Shown here in pieces: positions 1 to 7,919 of a stretch of 61,155 nucleotides of DNA. The stretch is from Candidatus Aquabacterium excrementipullorum. Lineage in GTDB: Bacteria > Pseudomonadota > Gammaproteobacteria > Burkholderiales > Burkholderiaceae_C. The stretch covers positions 1 to 61,155 of the forward strand of contig DXIO01000081.1 of assembly GCA_019112875.1 (NCBI GenBank), read 5' to 3'. Position 1 is the first letter of the stretch. Every line of letters begins with the position of its first letter. The position numbers were made by a program, and so were the translations under genes. The notes under the pieces were generated by a model. That model ran no database searches. It worked only from the letters and a program-made list of their open reading frames with translations, and was not told the origin of the DNA.

Positions 1-1074
1 GGCGGCGGCGCCTGCTGGGGTCAGGACTCGTGCCAGATGAAGGACGGCGTGCTGGGCGCGACCAACTACAACGGCGTGGCCGCCAACTACATGACCGGCG
101 GCGGCCTGGCCCTGTACGGCTGGATCACGCCCTTCACCGCCCGCGTGCACCCGCTGCAGAAGGTGCAGACGCAGAGCTGGAACATCATCTACGTGCCCTA
201 CTGCACGGGCGACGTGCACACCGGCAACAAGGTCAACATCTACGGCGATGCCGACCCCACCAACGCCATCACCTACCACCACAAGGGCTTCAAGAACGGC
301 GAGGCGCTGGCCAACTGGATGGGCCGCTACATGGCCAAGCCCGACCAGTTGCTGGTGACGGGCTTCTCGGCCGGCGGTGCGGGCTCCACGGGCATCTACG
401 GCCTGCTGCGCTTGGCGGTGCAGCCCAAGAAGTCGGCGCTGCTGGCCGATTCGGGCCCGCTGTTCCAGGTCAACCGCAACGACACGCCCGAGCAGTCGCC
501 CTCCGTGCTGCTGCACAACAAGATCCGCACCACCTGGGGCCTGGACGGTGACGAAGGCCTGGTCAGCAAGCTGATCGCCACCTACCCCACCGCCGGCACC
601 GCCGACAACCTGGGCAGCCTGACCACCGGCCTGGCCAAGGTCTTCCCGCAGGACCGCTTCGGCTACGCGACCTTCCAGGCCGATGCGATCTACTCGTCGT
701 TCTCGTACACCAAGTTCTACCCCGAGATCGAGGCGGCACCCGTGGGCAGCAAGCGCGATGCGCTGCTCAATGCGAAGTGGACCAAGGAGGTGACCACCTG
801 GGTCGATGCCATGAAGCCGTACAGCAACATCGGCTACTACGTGCCCTATGGCCGTGACTTCCTGAAGTCGCACACGCTGACCACGGCCACCTTCAGCGGC
901 ACGGCCATCAAGGAAGCGAACATCAAGGATGTCGGCGCCTTCACCGACAACCTGCTGGACAGCGCCAAGCCCGTGATGCGCGCCTACGAGACCCAGCGCA
1001 CGGTGCAGAATTCCAACGGCATCGCGCTGTTCAGCACGATCAGCAACGCGTTCTACGCGCTGCTGGGGCTGTAA
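1..1074 (+). CDS. Pectinacetylesterase-family (Notum-like) serine hydrolase, 5' end missing
   Basis: The reading frame is open from the first base, so the true start lies upstream of the window; the in-frame ATG at 37 is internal. The visible N-terminus GGGACW matches the oxyanion-hole region (GGGxCW) of the pectinacetylesterase/Notum family, and GFSAGG (about bases 361-378) is the nucleophilic serine elbow. Family members remove acetyl or acyl esters and are usually exported; the signal peptide is not visible here. In beta-proteobacteria such proteins are often annotated only as hypothetical or vtpJ-like, so the substrate is unknown. It ends at TAA 1072-1074, followed by a good terminator. 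Confidence 0.75.
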   Translation, partial: GGGACWGQDSCQMKDGVLGATNYNGVAANYMTGGGLALYGWITPFTARVHPLQKVQTQSWNIIYVPYCTGDVHTGNKVNIYGDADPTNAITYHHKGFKNGEALANWMGRYMAKPDQLLVTGFSAGGAGSTGIYGLLRLAVQPKKSALLADSGPLFQVNRNDTPEQSPSVLLHNKIRTTWGLDGDEGLVSKLIATYPTAGTADNLGSLTTGLAKVFPQDRFGYATFQADAIYSSFSYTKFYPEIEAAPVGSKRDALLNAKWTKEVTTWVDAMKPYSNIGYYVPYGRDFLKSHTLTTATFSGTAIKEANIKDVGAFTDNLLDSAKPVMRAYETQRTVQNSNGIALFSTISNAFYALLGL

Positions 1075-1100
1075 GGCCGCAGCGACCGGGGCATCGCCGG

Positions 1101-1123
1101 AGGGCCGTGAACCGGCCCTTTTA
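1101..1123 (+). terminator. Rho-independent terminator of the pectinacetylesterase gene
   Basis: AGGGCCG (1101-1107) pairs with CGGCCCT (1113-1119) over a 5-base loop, followed by a short T run. It sits 27 bp after the stop codon. A -10-like TATAGT at 1152-1157 follows and may belong to the next gene. Confidence 0.7.
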
Positions 1124-1203
1124 GGGGATGGCGAGGGCAGGGGTGCGGGGCTATAGTGCGGCCCGAACACCGCTGCCCTTTCTGTTTTTCCACGGAGTTG
1201 TCC

Positions 1204-1665
1204 ATGTCTGTCACGCCCTTCACCTGCCGCGCCGTGTGGGCCTTTGCCGCGATCGCCATCACCGCCGGTTGCGCGCAGACCGGGCCCCAGTCGTCATCGG
1301 CCAAGCCAGTGCTCTACCCGAACGAGGCCTTCAACCGCATGGGCTCGCAGGCCGCTCAGGCCCATGTGCAGGCCTGCGAAGGCAAGGCCGTTGATGCCGG
1401 CCTCACGCCACGCATCGAAGACAACGCCGTGGGCCGTGGCGCGGCGCAGGGCGCAGCCGTGGGCGGCACGCTGGGGGCCGTGGCCGGCATCTTCAACGGC
1501 GGCATCAGCCGCGTGGCCGAGAACGCGGCCAAGGGCGCGGTGGCCGGCGGGGCCACCGGCGCGGTGCACGGCTCGTTCAACAACGACAAGCCCAACCCGA
1601 TCTACCGCAACTTCGTGTCGCGCTGCGTGCAGGAAAAGGGCCTCGAGGTCATCGGCTGGAACTGA
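1204..1665 (+). CDS. Small glycine-zipper outer-membrane lipoprotein
   Basis: A 153-residue protein starting at the ATG at 1204, chosen because it begins directly with a basic/hydrophobic signal sequence ending in ITAGC (lipobox-like, Cys about residue 22). An upstream in-frame alternative at 1156 would put the signal peptide internally. Residues about 80-125 are a glycine-zipper pair (GxxxG-type runs such as GAAVGGTLGAVAG and GAVAGGATGAVHG), as in SmpA/Rick-17kDa-like envelope lipoproteins that insert in membranes. The exact function is unknown. It converges with the next lipoprotein gene with only 15 bp between the stop codons. Confidence 0.7.
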   Translation: MSVTPFTCRAVWAFAAIAITAGCAQTGPQSSSAKPVLYPNEAFNRMGSQAAQAHVQACEGKAVDAGLTPRIEDNAVGRGAAQGAAVGGTLGAVAGIFNGGISRVAENAAKGAVAGGATGAVHGSFNNDKPNPIYRNFVSRCVQEKGLEVIGWN

Positions 1666-1680
1666 TCGCAGGCCTGGCGC

Positions 1681-2016
1681 TCATTCCGGTTCGGCGATGG
1701 CCACGCAGTTGAAGCGCACTTCGTACTTCGGCGCCTTGTCCTTGTCCTTGCCCGGCGCTGGGCGTTCCTCGCTGGTGTCCTGCACCTTCAGGCCCTTGTT
1801 GAGCGAGGCGCAGTAATGGTCAGCCTCGCGCAGCGCATCGGCCTTGGCCTGTGCGAAGCCGGGCTCGCCAGGGGCCACGGGGCGCGAGACGACGAAGGTC
1901 TCCTGGCTGTCGTTCTTGGTGGTCGGGGGCTGCACCTTGTCGGGGGCGGGCGGGGCACCGGCGGCGCAAGCGCCCAGCAGCGCCGCGCAGGCCAGGGATG
2001 TGGCGAAACACTTCAT
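1681..2016 (-). CDS. Small predicted lipoprotein
   Basis: A 111-residue protein. The ATG at 2016 is chosen because it begins MKCFATSLACAALLGAC, a canonical signal peptide with lipobox LGAC; the frame is open further upstream but without a signal-like start. The mature part is short, charged and proline/lysine-rich, with two later cysteines that could form a disulfide. I recognise no domain. It lies downstream of the bacteriophytochrome gene on the same strand (95 bp gap) but need not be cotranscribed with it. Confidence 0.6.
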   Translation of the reverse strand: MKCFATSLACAALLGACAAGAPPAPDKVQPPTTKNDSQETFVVSRPVAPGEPGFAQAKADALREADHYCASLNKGLKVQDTSEERPAPGKDKDKAPKYEVRFNCVAIAEPE

Positions 2017-2111
2017 GAATGAACGGCCTGCCGAATCGCGGCTGGCAGGCGTGGTGGCGATGCGGCCCATCTTAGCGATGAGCGCCCAGGGCCGCTTAGA
2101 CCCGCCGGCCA

Positions 2112-4361
2112 TCAGGGTCCGGTGGGCGGGGCCGAATCGGCGGGGGCTCCTGTCACGGGCCGCAGCGGCAGCCGAACGTCGAACAACACCATGCCGTCGA
2201 CATGGCCGTAGGCGATGCTGCCCTGGTGGCTCTGAGCGATCTGGGCGGCGATGTACAGCCCCAGCCCCATGCCGGTGCGGTTGCGCGGGTTGCCCAGCGA
2301 TTGCCGCTTGAAGGGATTGAACAGGTTGCCCACGTCTTCGGCCGGGATGGGCGGGGCGGGGTTGCTGACTTGCAGCACGGCATGCTCACCGTCCTGGCGC
2401 AGGTGCACATGCACCGCGCCGTTGCCGTGGTGCCGGGCGTTGCTGAGCAGGTTGGAGACCAGTTGGGACACGCGGCCCGGGTCGGCCTGCAGCCGCAGTT
2501 GCGCGGGCAACTGGTGGGTGGGGCGCATGTCCGGGTGGGCCACGGAGGTTTCCTCGATCAGTTGCATCACCAGGGCCACCAGGTCGATGTCCTCGAGGTG
2601 CATGGCCAGACCCAGGCCGTTCTGCAGGCGGCTGATGTCCAGCACATCGCGCAGCAGGCGCTGCATGCGGCCCGCCGAGTTCTTGATGACGGAGCTCATG
2701 CGGCCGCGCTGGTCGCCCTGGTCCAGCACATTGGCCGCGATGCTCAGGGACTGCAGGGGGTTGCGCAGGTCGTGGCCCAGCACGGCCCACAGCTGCGAGC
2801 GCAGCCGGTCAAGTTCCATCACGCGGTCGGTGTGGCCGCGGCTGATGGCGTCCAGCAACTGGGATGCAATTTCCAGCTGGGTCTCGCTCCAGGGTTCGGC
2901 CGTGTCGCGCACGGTCTCGCGCCATTCGTCGAACGAGCCGCGCGGCGTCAGGCGCGGGCCCAGCGGGCCGTGGGCGATGACCTTGTCCGGCTTGCCGCCC
3001 CAGCGGATGGTCTCGATCTGCTCACGGCGCAACGCGGCGATCCAGCCCTGCTGGGAGGCCGCGAAGCGCAAGGCCAGCACGCCGCAGTAGGGCGGCGCGG
3101 AGCCGTCTTCGTCGTGGGGCAGTTGATCGCCACGGCTCAGGTGCACCACGGCCTTGGCCTGGGCATCGAGCCAGGTGGGCAGCATGGCGGCCCAGGCCTG
3201 GTCGGCCCCGGCGTCGATGCCATGGGTGAGCACCTTGCCATCGAGCGAGATCACCAGCGCGTCGACGCCGAAGGCCCTGCACAGCGGTTCGGCATGCGCG
3301 TGCAGCGCGGCCAGCGGATCCTCGCCCTGCACCATGCGCGCCGTGATCTCGCCGCGCAGCCAGGCGGCCTGTGCCACCTGGGCCGCGCGGGCCTGGGCGG
3401 TGAGCGATTGCACCGACGAGGCCAGCAACTGTGCCAGCACGTCGGCGGCCATGCGGATGGAGTAAGGCACCCGCTTGGGCGCCATGTGGTGGCAGGCGAT
3501 CATGCCCCACAGCTTGCCGGCCACGACGATGGACACGCTCATGGAGGCCCCTACCCCCAGGTTGCTGAGGTACTCCACATGGATGGGCGAGACGCTGCGC
3601 AGCACGCTGTGGCTCAGGTCCAGTGGCGCGGTGCGGGCGGCATCGGCCAGCAGCGGCACCGGCGTGTAGCCGATGTCGGCGATCAGGCGCAGTGTGTTGA
3701 TGGTGTACAGGCGCCGGGCCTGGGCCGGGATGTCGCTGGCGGGGTAGCGGCGGCCCAGATACGGATCCAGGTCTTCGCGCACGGACTCGGCCACCACGTC
3801 GCCGCTGTCGTCGTGACGGAAGCGGTAGGCCATCACGCGGTCGAAACCCGTCATCTCGCGCACCGCCTGCACCGCGCCTTCGAGCAGGCGCTGTTCCGAG
3901 CGCTGGCGCTTGAGCACGTCCAGCGAGCGGTAGGCCTTCTGGGCGAAGCTGGCGATCTCGTCGGCTTCGCGGTCGCGCAGTTCGAATTCGCAGATCACCA
4001 GGCCCTCGTTGGCGTGCACCACGACGTCGAAGGTCTGGCCGTTGAGACGGACCTCCTGTGACGCGGGGACGACCTCATCGCGGTTGATCTCGTCCCGGGC
4101 TTGATGGATCAGGGCGTGGATGGCTTCGTTGCCTTCCAGGTCGGTGGGGGCCAGCGCCTGCCCGAAGACGGGCTGCCAGCCCAGCAGCGCGGTCACGTTG
4201 GCGCTGACGTGCGTCAGTCTGCCCTCGGGATCGAAGGCCAGCAGGGCGCCATGGGGCTGGATGGAGCCGGGGATGTGGATGGGCTCCCTGGCGCAGTTGT
4301 CCAGCGTCAGGGATTCGCCTTCCGGCGACGAGGAACTGCGCATGGAGGCATTGGAGCACAT
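2112..4361 (-). CDS. bphP: Bacteriophytochrome sensor histidine kinase
   Basis: A 749-residue red/far-red light sensor kinase. Cys23, just before EPIHIPGSIQPHG, is the bilin-attachment cysteine of bacteriophytochromes and implies biliverdin as chromophore. Order: PAS (about 18-120), GAF (140-310, with PASDIP), PHY (325-500, with the RxSFxxW tongue-type motif), HisKA with phospho-acceptor His530 in GHDLRNP, and HATPase (N box SNARHHG; GMGLGL). No response regulator is fused or adjacent, and no haem oxygenase gene (bphO) is in the window. The start lies 18 bp after the sodC stop on the same strand, suggesting one operon. Ribosome-binding sites are weak for both ATG 4361 and the internal ATG 4343 (Met7); both retain Cys23. 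Confidence 0.93.
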   Translation of the reverse strand: MCSNASMRSSSSPEGESLTLDNCAREPIHIPGSIQPHGALLAFDPEGRLTHVSANVTALLGWQPVFGQALAPTDLEGNEAIHALIHQARDEINRDEVVPASQEVRLNGQTFDVVVHANEGLVICEFELRDREADEIASFAQKAYRSLDVLKRQRSEQRLLEGAVQAVREMTGFDRVMAYRFRHDDSGDVVAESVREDLDPYLGRRYPASDIPAQARRLYTINTLRLIADIGYTPVPLLADAARTAPLDLSHSVLRSVSPIHVEYLSNLGVGASMSVSIVVAGKLWGMIACHHMAPKRVPYSIRMAADVLAQLLASSVQSLTAQARAAQVAQAAWLRGEITARMVQGEDPLAALHAHAEPLCRAFGVDALVISLDGKVLTHGIDAGADQAWAAMLPTWLDAQAKAVVHLSRGDQLPHDEDGSAPPYCGVLALRFAASQQGWIAALRREQIETIRWGGKPDKVIAHGPLGPRLTPRGSFDEWRETVRDTAEPWSETQLEIASQLLDAISRGHTDRVMELDRLRSQLWAVLGHDLRNPLQSLSIAANVLDQGDQRGRMSSVIKNSAGRMQRLLRDVLDISRLQNGLGLAMHLEDIDLVALVMQLIEETSVAHPDMRPTHQLPAQLRLQADPGRVSQLVSNLLSNARHHGNGAVHVHLRQDGEHAVLQVSNPAPPIPAEDVGNLFNPFKRQSLGNPRNRTGMGLGLYIAAQIAQSHQGSIAYGHVDGMVLFDVRLPLRPVTGAPADSAPPTGP

Positions 4362-4379
4362 TCCGGTGGCAGAACCTGT

Positions 4380-4958
4380 TTACTGGATGGCGACCACCCC
4401 GCAGGCCAGGCGCGCGCCGGCATTGCCGCTCGGCTGGGTCTTGAAGTCGTCCGGATCGGCGTGGACGACCACGCTGCGCGTGTCGATGCTGTGCGGGCCG
4501 GGGCTCAGGCTCACGCCGGTGAGGATGAACTTCTGGTCGGCCACACCGTTGGCGTCGGCCTGAAGGCTGGGCATGTCGCCGGCATGGTGCTCGGTGTGCT
4601 GGGGGCCGTGGGCGGTCTTGCCAGGGTTGAAGTGGCCGCCGGCGCTGCTGCCGTCCGGGCTGGCGCATTGGCCGTTTTCATGAAGGTGAAAGCCGTGCTC
4701 GCCATGGGGCTTGAGCCCGAACACCCGGGCGTGGACCATCACGTGGTCGGCATCCATCTCGCGGAAAAGGACCAGGCCGCGCACGTCCTTGCCCTGCGTG
4801 GGCGTGAGCGAGGCCGCGGCCAGCACCGGGCTGCCCGCGTCCTGGCCGCGGTCGGTGGACAGGGCGATGGGGCGGCTTTCGACCCCAGGGCGGTTGGCGC
4901 ACCCCAAGGTGGCGGCCACGGCGGCCGCGGCGGCCAGCATCACAGGCAGTCGTGACAT
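4380..4958 (-). CDS. sodC: Periplasmic Cu/Zn superoxide dismutase
   Basis: A 192-residue protein that dismutates superoxide to H2O2 and O2 outside the cytoplasm. The N-terminus is a signal sequence ending ATLGC, so it may be a lipoprotein, although Leu at -2 makes the lipobox imperfect. The ligand pattern is clear: GFHLHENGQC gives two copper histidines and the disulfide Cys, then GGHFNP (bridging His), HTEHHAGDMP (zinc His/Asp), VVVHADPDDF (last copper His), and LACGVV near the C-terminus (second Cys). Start ATG 4958 has GGAGG 7 bp upstream. A longer frame open to 6008 is only antisense overlap. It is followed after 18 bp by bphP. Confidence 0.93.
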   Translation of the reverse strand: MSRLPVMLAAAAAVAATLGCANRPGVESRPIALSTDRGQDAGSPVLAAASLTPTQGKDVRGLVLFREMDADHVMVHARVFGLKPHGEHGFHLHENGQCASPDGSSAGGHFNPGKTAHGPQHTEHHAGDMPSLQADANGVADQKFILTGVSLSPGPHSIDTRSVVVHADPDDFKTQPSGNAGARLACGVVAIQ

Positions 4959-5075
4959 GATCGGTCCTCCAGGATGATGGTCGATGCCGCAGGCTAGCCG
5001 GGCCATCACCACGATGCTGCCCGCAGGGTCTTTGCGCCTTGCGCATGCTGGCGGCAGGCCTGCAACGGGAGGACC

Positions 5076-5555
5076 ATGCGACTCGAGGGTGTCAAGGGCG
5101 GCTTGCGGCTGGTGGCCGTGTTCGAGGCGGCCAAGGGGCTGCTGGTGCTGCTGGCCGGCTTCGGCCTGCTGTCGATGCTGCATCGTGATGTGCAGAAGAT
5201 CGCCGAGGACCTGGTGCGCCTGTCCCATCTGAACCCGGCCAGCCATTACCCGCGCATCTTCATCGACGCGGCGGCGCGCGCCACCGACAGGCACCTGGTG
5301 CTGCTGGCCGGACTGGCCTTCGGCTATGCGCTCGTGCGCCTGGTGGAGGGCTATGGCCTGTGGCATGAGCGGCGCTGGGCCGAATGGTTCGCGGCAGTGA
5401 GCAGCGGCATGTACGTGCCGGTGGAGGTGTTCGAACTGGCGGCGCATCCCTCCTGGCCGAAGGCGATGACGCTGGTGGCCAACCTGGGCATCGTCTTCTA
5501 CATGGCCTGGTTGCTGTGGCGGGCGCGCAGGCCGCGCCAGAGTTCCAGCCCATAG
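5076..5555 (+). CDS. DUF2127 integral membrane protein
   Basis: A 159-residue protein with about four hydrophobic segments. It begins with the pattern typical of DUF2127 (GGLRLVAVFEAAKG) and has the YALVRLVEGYGLWHERRWAEW stretch seen in that family, plus VPVEVFEL. The family's function is unknown. ATG 5076 follows GGGAGGACC, a strong ribosome-binding site. Its last 58 bp overlap the end of the convergent membrane-protein gene on the other strand. Confidence 0.8.
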   Translation: MRLEGVKGGLRLVAVFEAAKGLLVLLAGFGLLSMLHRDVQKIAEDLVRLSHLNPASHYPRIFIDAAARATDRHLVLLAGLAFGYALVRLVEGYGLWHERRWAEWFAAVSSGMYVPVEVFELAAHPSWPKAMTLVANLGIVFYMAWLLWRARRPRQSSSP

Positions 5556-6061
5556 GGCAGCAGGCTGAACAGGAAGGCCGCCGAGACCACCGCGGCCAGG
5601 TACTTGCCGGACACGGGCGGATCCTTCAGGCGCAGGCTGAAATCCGGAGGTCCGCCGCTCGCCCCGACCAGGGCGCGGACCTGATCCCAGTGGCTCACCG
5701 CCAGCAGGCCGATGGCCATCAGCGGGATCATCTCCAGGAAGCTGTGCACATGCTGCTCCAGTGGCGTGACCACGCGCTTGCTGACGGCATAGCTCACATC
5801 CCACAGGGCCGTGGCCTCGTGCAGCAGGAAGATCACCACCATCATCACGATGACCAGGGCATTGACCTCGCAGACCAGCGCGGTCATCAGCCCCACGCCG
5901 ATCTGGCCGAACATCAGCAGGTGGATCAGTGATTCCTTGGGGCCGGCGTTGTGCTCGATGCCGGCGCTGCGGTGGCACAGCCAGTCGGCCAGGCCAGCGA
6001 CGATCCACAGCGGGATCAGCGCGTACATCAGCAGCAGGGTGATCGGGTCGTCGGGCAGCAT
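5498..6061 (-). CDS. Conserved membrane protein with buried His/Glu motifs, function unknown
   Basis: A 187-residue protein starting at ATG 6061 (MLPDDPITLL), preceded by TTAAGGTGCC; the frame extends upstream to 6271 but that part is unlike protein. There are about five membrane segments. Polar residues recur beside them: DWLCHR, IEHNAGPKESLIH, LLHEATALWD and PLEQHVHSFLE. Such regularly placed His/Glu/Asp could bind a metal or haem; this is inference, and I cannot assign a family. The 3' end overlaps the convergent DUF2127 gene by 58 bp. Confidence 0.6.
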   Translation of the reverse strand: MLPDDPITLLLMYALIPLWIVAGLADWLCHRSAGIEHNAGPKESLIHLLMFGQIGVGLMTALVCEVNALVIVMMVVIFLLHEATALWDVSYAVSKRVVTPLEQHVHSFLEMIPLMAIGLLAVSHWDQVRALVGASGGPPDFSLRLKDPPVSGKYLAAVVSAAFLFSLLPYGLELWRGLRARHSNQAM

Positions 6062-6233
6062 GAATGGCACCTTAAGCGGGCCCGCCCGAAGGCCGCATCC
6101 GGCTCGCCCGGTGGCCCCGCTGCCCGTGGGGCTGTTCCATGGCGGGGGCGAGGGCTTGCATTGGCGCCTTGTCACCCCATCTGAAGGGGAGGGGCAGACC
6201 ACTGTGGCGCGCACGCGTCCGAGGAGATGGAGC

Positions 6234-6512
6234 ATGTGGAAGAGGCTGTCGATGCTGTGGCTGCTGGTCAAGGGCTATGCGCGCCGGCTGTGGTTCGCGC
6301 TGCGCCACCCGCAGGCGCCGGGCTGGCTGAAGGCGGGTTCGGTCCTGCTGCTGCTCTACCTGCTGTCGCCCATCGACATCGTGCCGGACTGGATCCCGCT
6401 GCTGGGCGTGGTGGACGATCTCGTGGTGATCAGCTTCGTGGTGCGTTGGATGCTCCAGCGGCTGCCGGCCCAGGTGCGCGCCGACGTGGACCAGCGCATG
6501 GCCCGGCCCTGA
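6234..6512 (+). CDS. YkvA-like DUF1232 small membrane protein
   Basis: A 92-residue protein. The DUF1232 core is visible as YLLSPIDIVPDWIPLLGVVDD followed by a second hydrophobic helix (about residues 38-65). The family occurs widely as small membrane-associated proteins of unknown role. ATG 6234 is chosen for the GAGGAG at 6221-6226, 7 bp upstream; longer in-frame starts lie inside the divergent gene's 5' region. Confidence 0.85.
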   Translation: MWKRLSMLWLLVKGYARRLWFALRHPQAPGWLKAGSVLLLLYLLSPIDIVPDWIPLLGVVDDLVVISFVVRWMLQRLPAQVRADVDQRMARP

Positions 6513-6611
6513 ACGCCGCGTTCCGCCCGGGGGCGGCTTGCTGGATGCACCGAGGTGCCTGGAGGGCTAAGATCCGGGGTTTTGCCCCCGATCCCTCCGA
6601 GGAAACCACCC

Positions 6612-7919
6612 ATGACGCCGTCCACCCCGGCCAGCGCCGCGCCCCAGGCGCAGCGCAACAAGCCCGCCACGGTGCTGTTCGCCAGCCTGATCGGCACCAC
6701 CGTCGAGTTCTTCGATTTCTACATCTACGCCACCGCCGCGGTGCTGGTGTTCCCGAAGGCGTTCTTCCCCTCGTCCGACCCGACGGCGGCCACGCTGCAA
6801 TCGCTGATCACCTTCGCGCTGGCCTTCTTCGCGCGGCCCGTGGGCTCGGCGGTGTTCGGCCACTTCGGCGACCGCATCGGGCGCAAGGCCACGCTGGTGG
6901 GCGCGCTGCTGACCATGGGCCTGTCCACCGTGGCCATCGGCCTGCTGCCCACCTACGCGGCCATCGGCACGCTGGCGCCGCTGCTGCTGGCGATCTGCCG
7001 GTTCGGCCAGGGCTTCGGCCTGGGCGGCGAGTGGGGCGGCGCGGTGCTGCTGGCCACGGAGAACGCTCCGCCTGAAAAGCGCGCCTGGTACGGCATGTTC
7101 CCGCAGCTGGGCGCACCCATCGGCTTCTTCCTGTCGGGTGGCATCTTCCTGTGGCTGGGCGAGACGCTCACCGAGGAGCAGTTCTTCAGCTTCGGCTGGC
7201 GCATCCCCTTCATCGCCAGTGCGCTGCTGGTGCTGGTGGGCCTGTACGTGCGCTTCAAGATCACCGAGACGCCCGTGTTCCAGAACGTGCTGACCCACGA
7301 CACCCGCGTGAAGGTGCCGGTGGTGACGGTGTTCAAGCAGCACACGCGCGTGCTGGTGCTGGGCACACTGGCCGCGCTGGCCACCTTCGTGCTCTTCTAC
7401 CTGATGACGGTGTTCGCGCTGAGCTGGGGCACCAGCGCCCTGAAGTACACGCGCCGCGAGTTCCTGGAGATCCAGCTGTTCTCGGTGCTGTTCTTCGCGC
7501 TGTGCATTCCGCTCTCTGCCGTGCTGGCGGACCGTATCGGTCGACGCCTGACCCTGATCATCGTGTCGGCGGCCATCGTGGCTTACGGCTTCCTGATGGC
7601 GCCGATGTTCTCGTCCGGCAATGCGCTGGGCGTGGCGCTCTTCCTGTCGCTGGGCCTGGGCCTGATGGGCATGACCTACGGCCCGCTGGGCACCTACCTG
7701 TCGGAGATGTTCCCGGCCGCCGTGCGCTACACCGGTTCGTCGATGACCTTCAACTTCGCCGGCATCCTGGGCGCCTCGCTGGCACCCTATGCGGCCACGG
7801 CGCTGGCCAGCACCCATGGGCTGGCCTACGTGGGCTATTACCTGTCGATCTCGGCTGGGATCAGCCTGGTGGCGCTGTTGCTGGCCGGGCGCGCCAGCGA
7901 GGGCGACTTCAACGCCTGA
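6612..7919 (+). CDS. MFS transporter, metabolite:H+ symporter (MHS) family
   Basis: A 435-residue, 12-helix major facilitator. The MHS signature is at the N-terminus (GTTVEFFDFYIYATAA), with the loop 2-3 motif GHFGDRIGRKATL, then GEWGGAVLLATENAP, and LADRIGRR in the second half. Relatives carry organic acids, betaine, shikimate or alpha-ketoglutarate with protons; the substrate cannot be told here. Start ATG 6612 follows GAGGAAACCACCC. The last 82 bp overlap the end of the convergent chemotaxis receptor gene. Confidence 0.9.
   Translation: MTPSTPASAAPQAQRNKPATVLFASLIGTTVEFFDFYIYATAAVLVFPKAFFPSSDPTAATLQSLITFALAFFARPVGSAVFGHFGDRIGRKATLVGALLTMGLSTVAIGLLPTYAAIGTLAPLLLAICRFGQGFGLGGEWGGAVLLATENAPPEKRAWYGMFPQLGAPIGFFLSGGIFLWLGETLTEEQFFSFGWRIPFIASALLVLVGLYVRFKITETPVFQNVLTHDTRVKVPVVTVFKQHTRVLVLGTLAALATFVLFYLMTVFALSWGTSALKYTRREFLEIQLFSVLFFALCIPLSAVLADRIGRRLTLIIVSAAIVAYGFLMAPMFSSGNALGVALFLSLGLGLMGMTYGPLGTYLSEMFPAAVRYTGSSMTFNFAGILGASLAPYAATALASTHGLAYVGYYLSISAGISLVALLLAGRASEGDFNA

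Noticed and set aside
4380-6008. A 542-residue version of SodC with a long N-terminus
   Set aside because: The extension is antisense to other genes, and the ATG at 4958 has a good ribosome-binding site and signal peptide.
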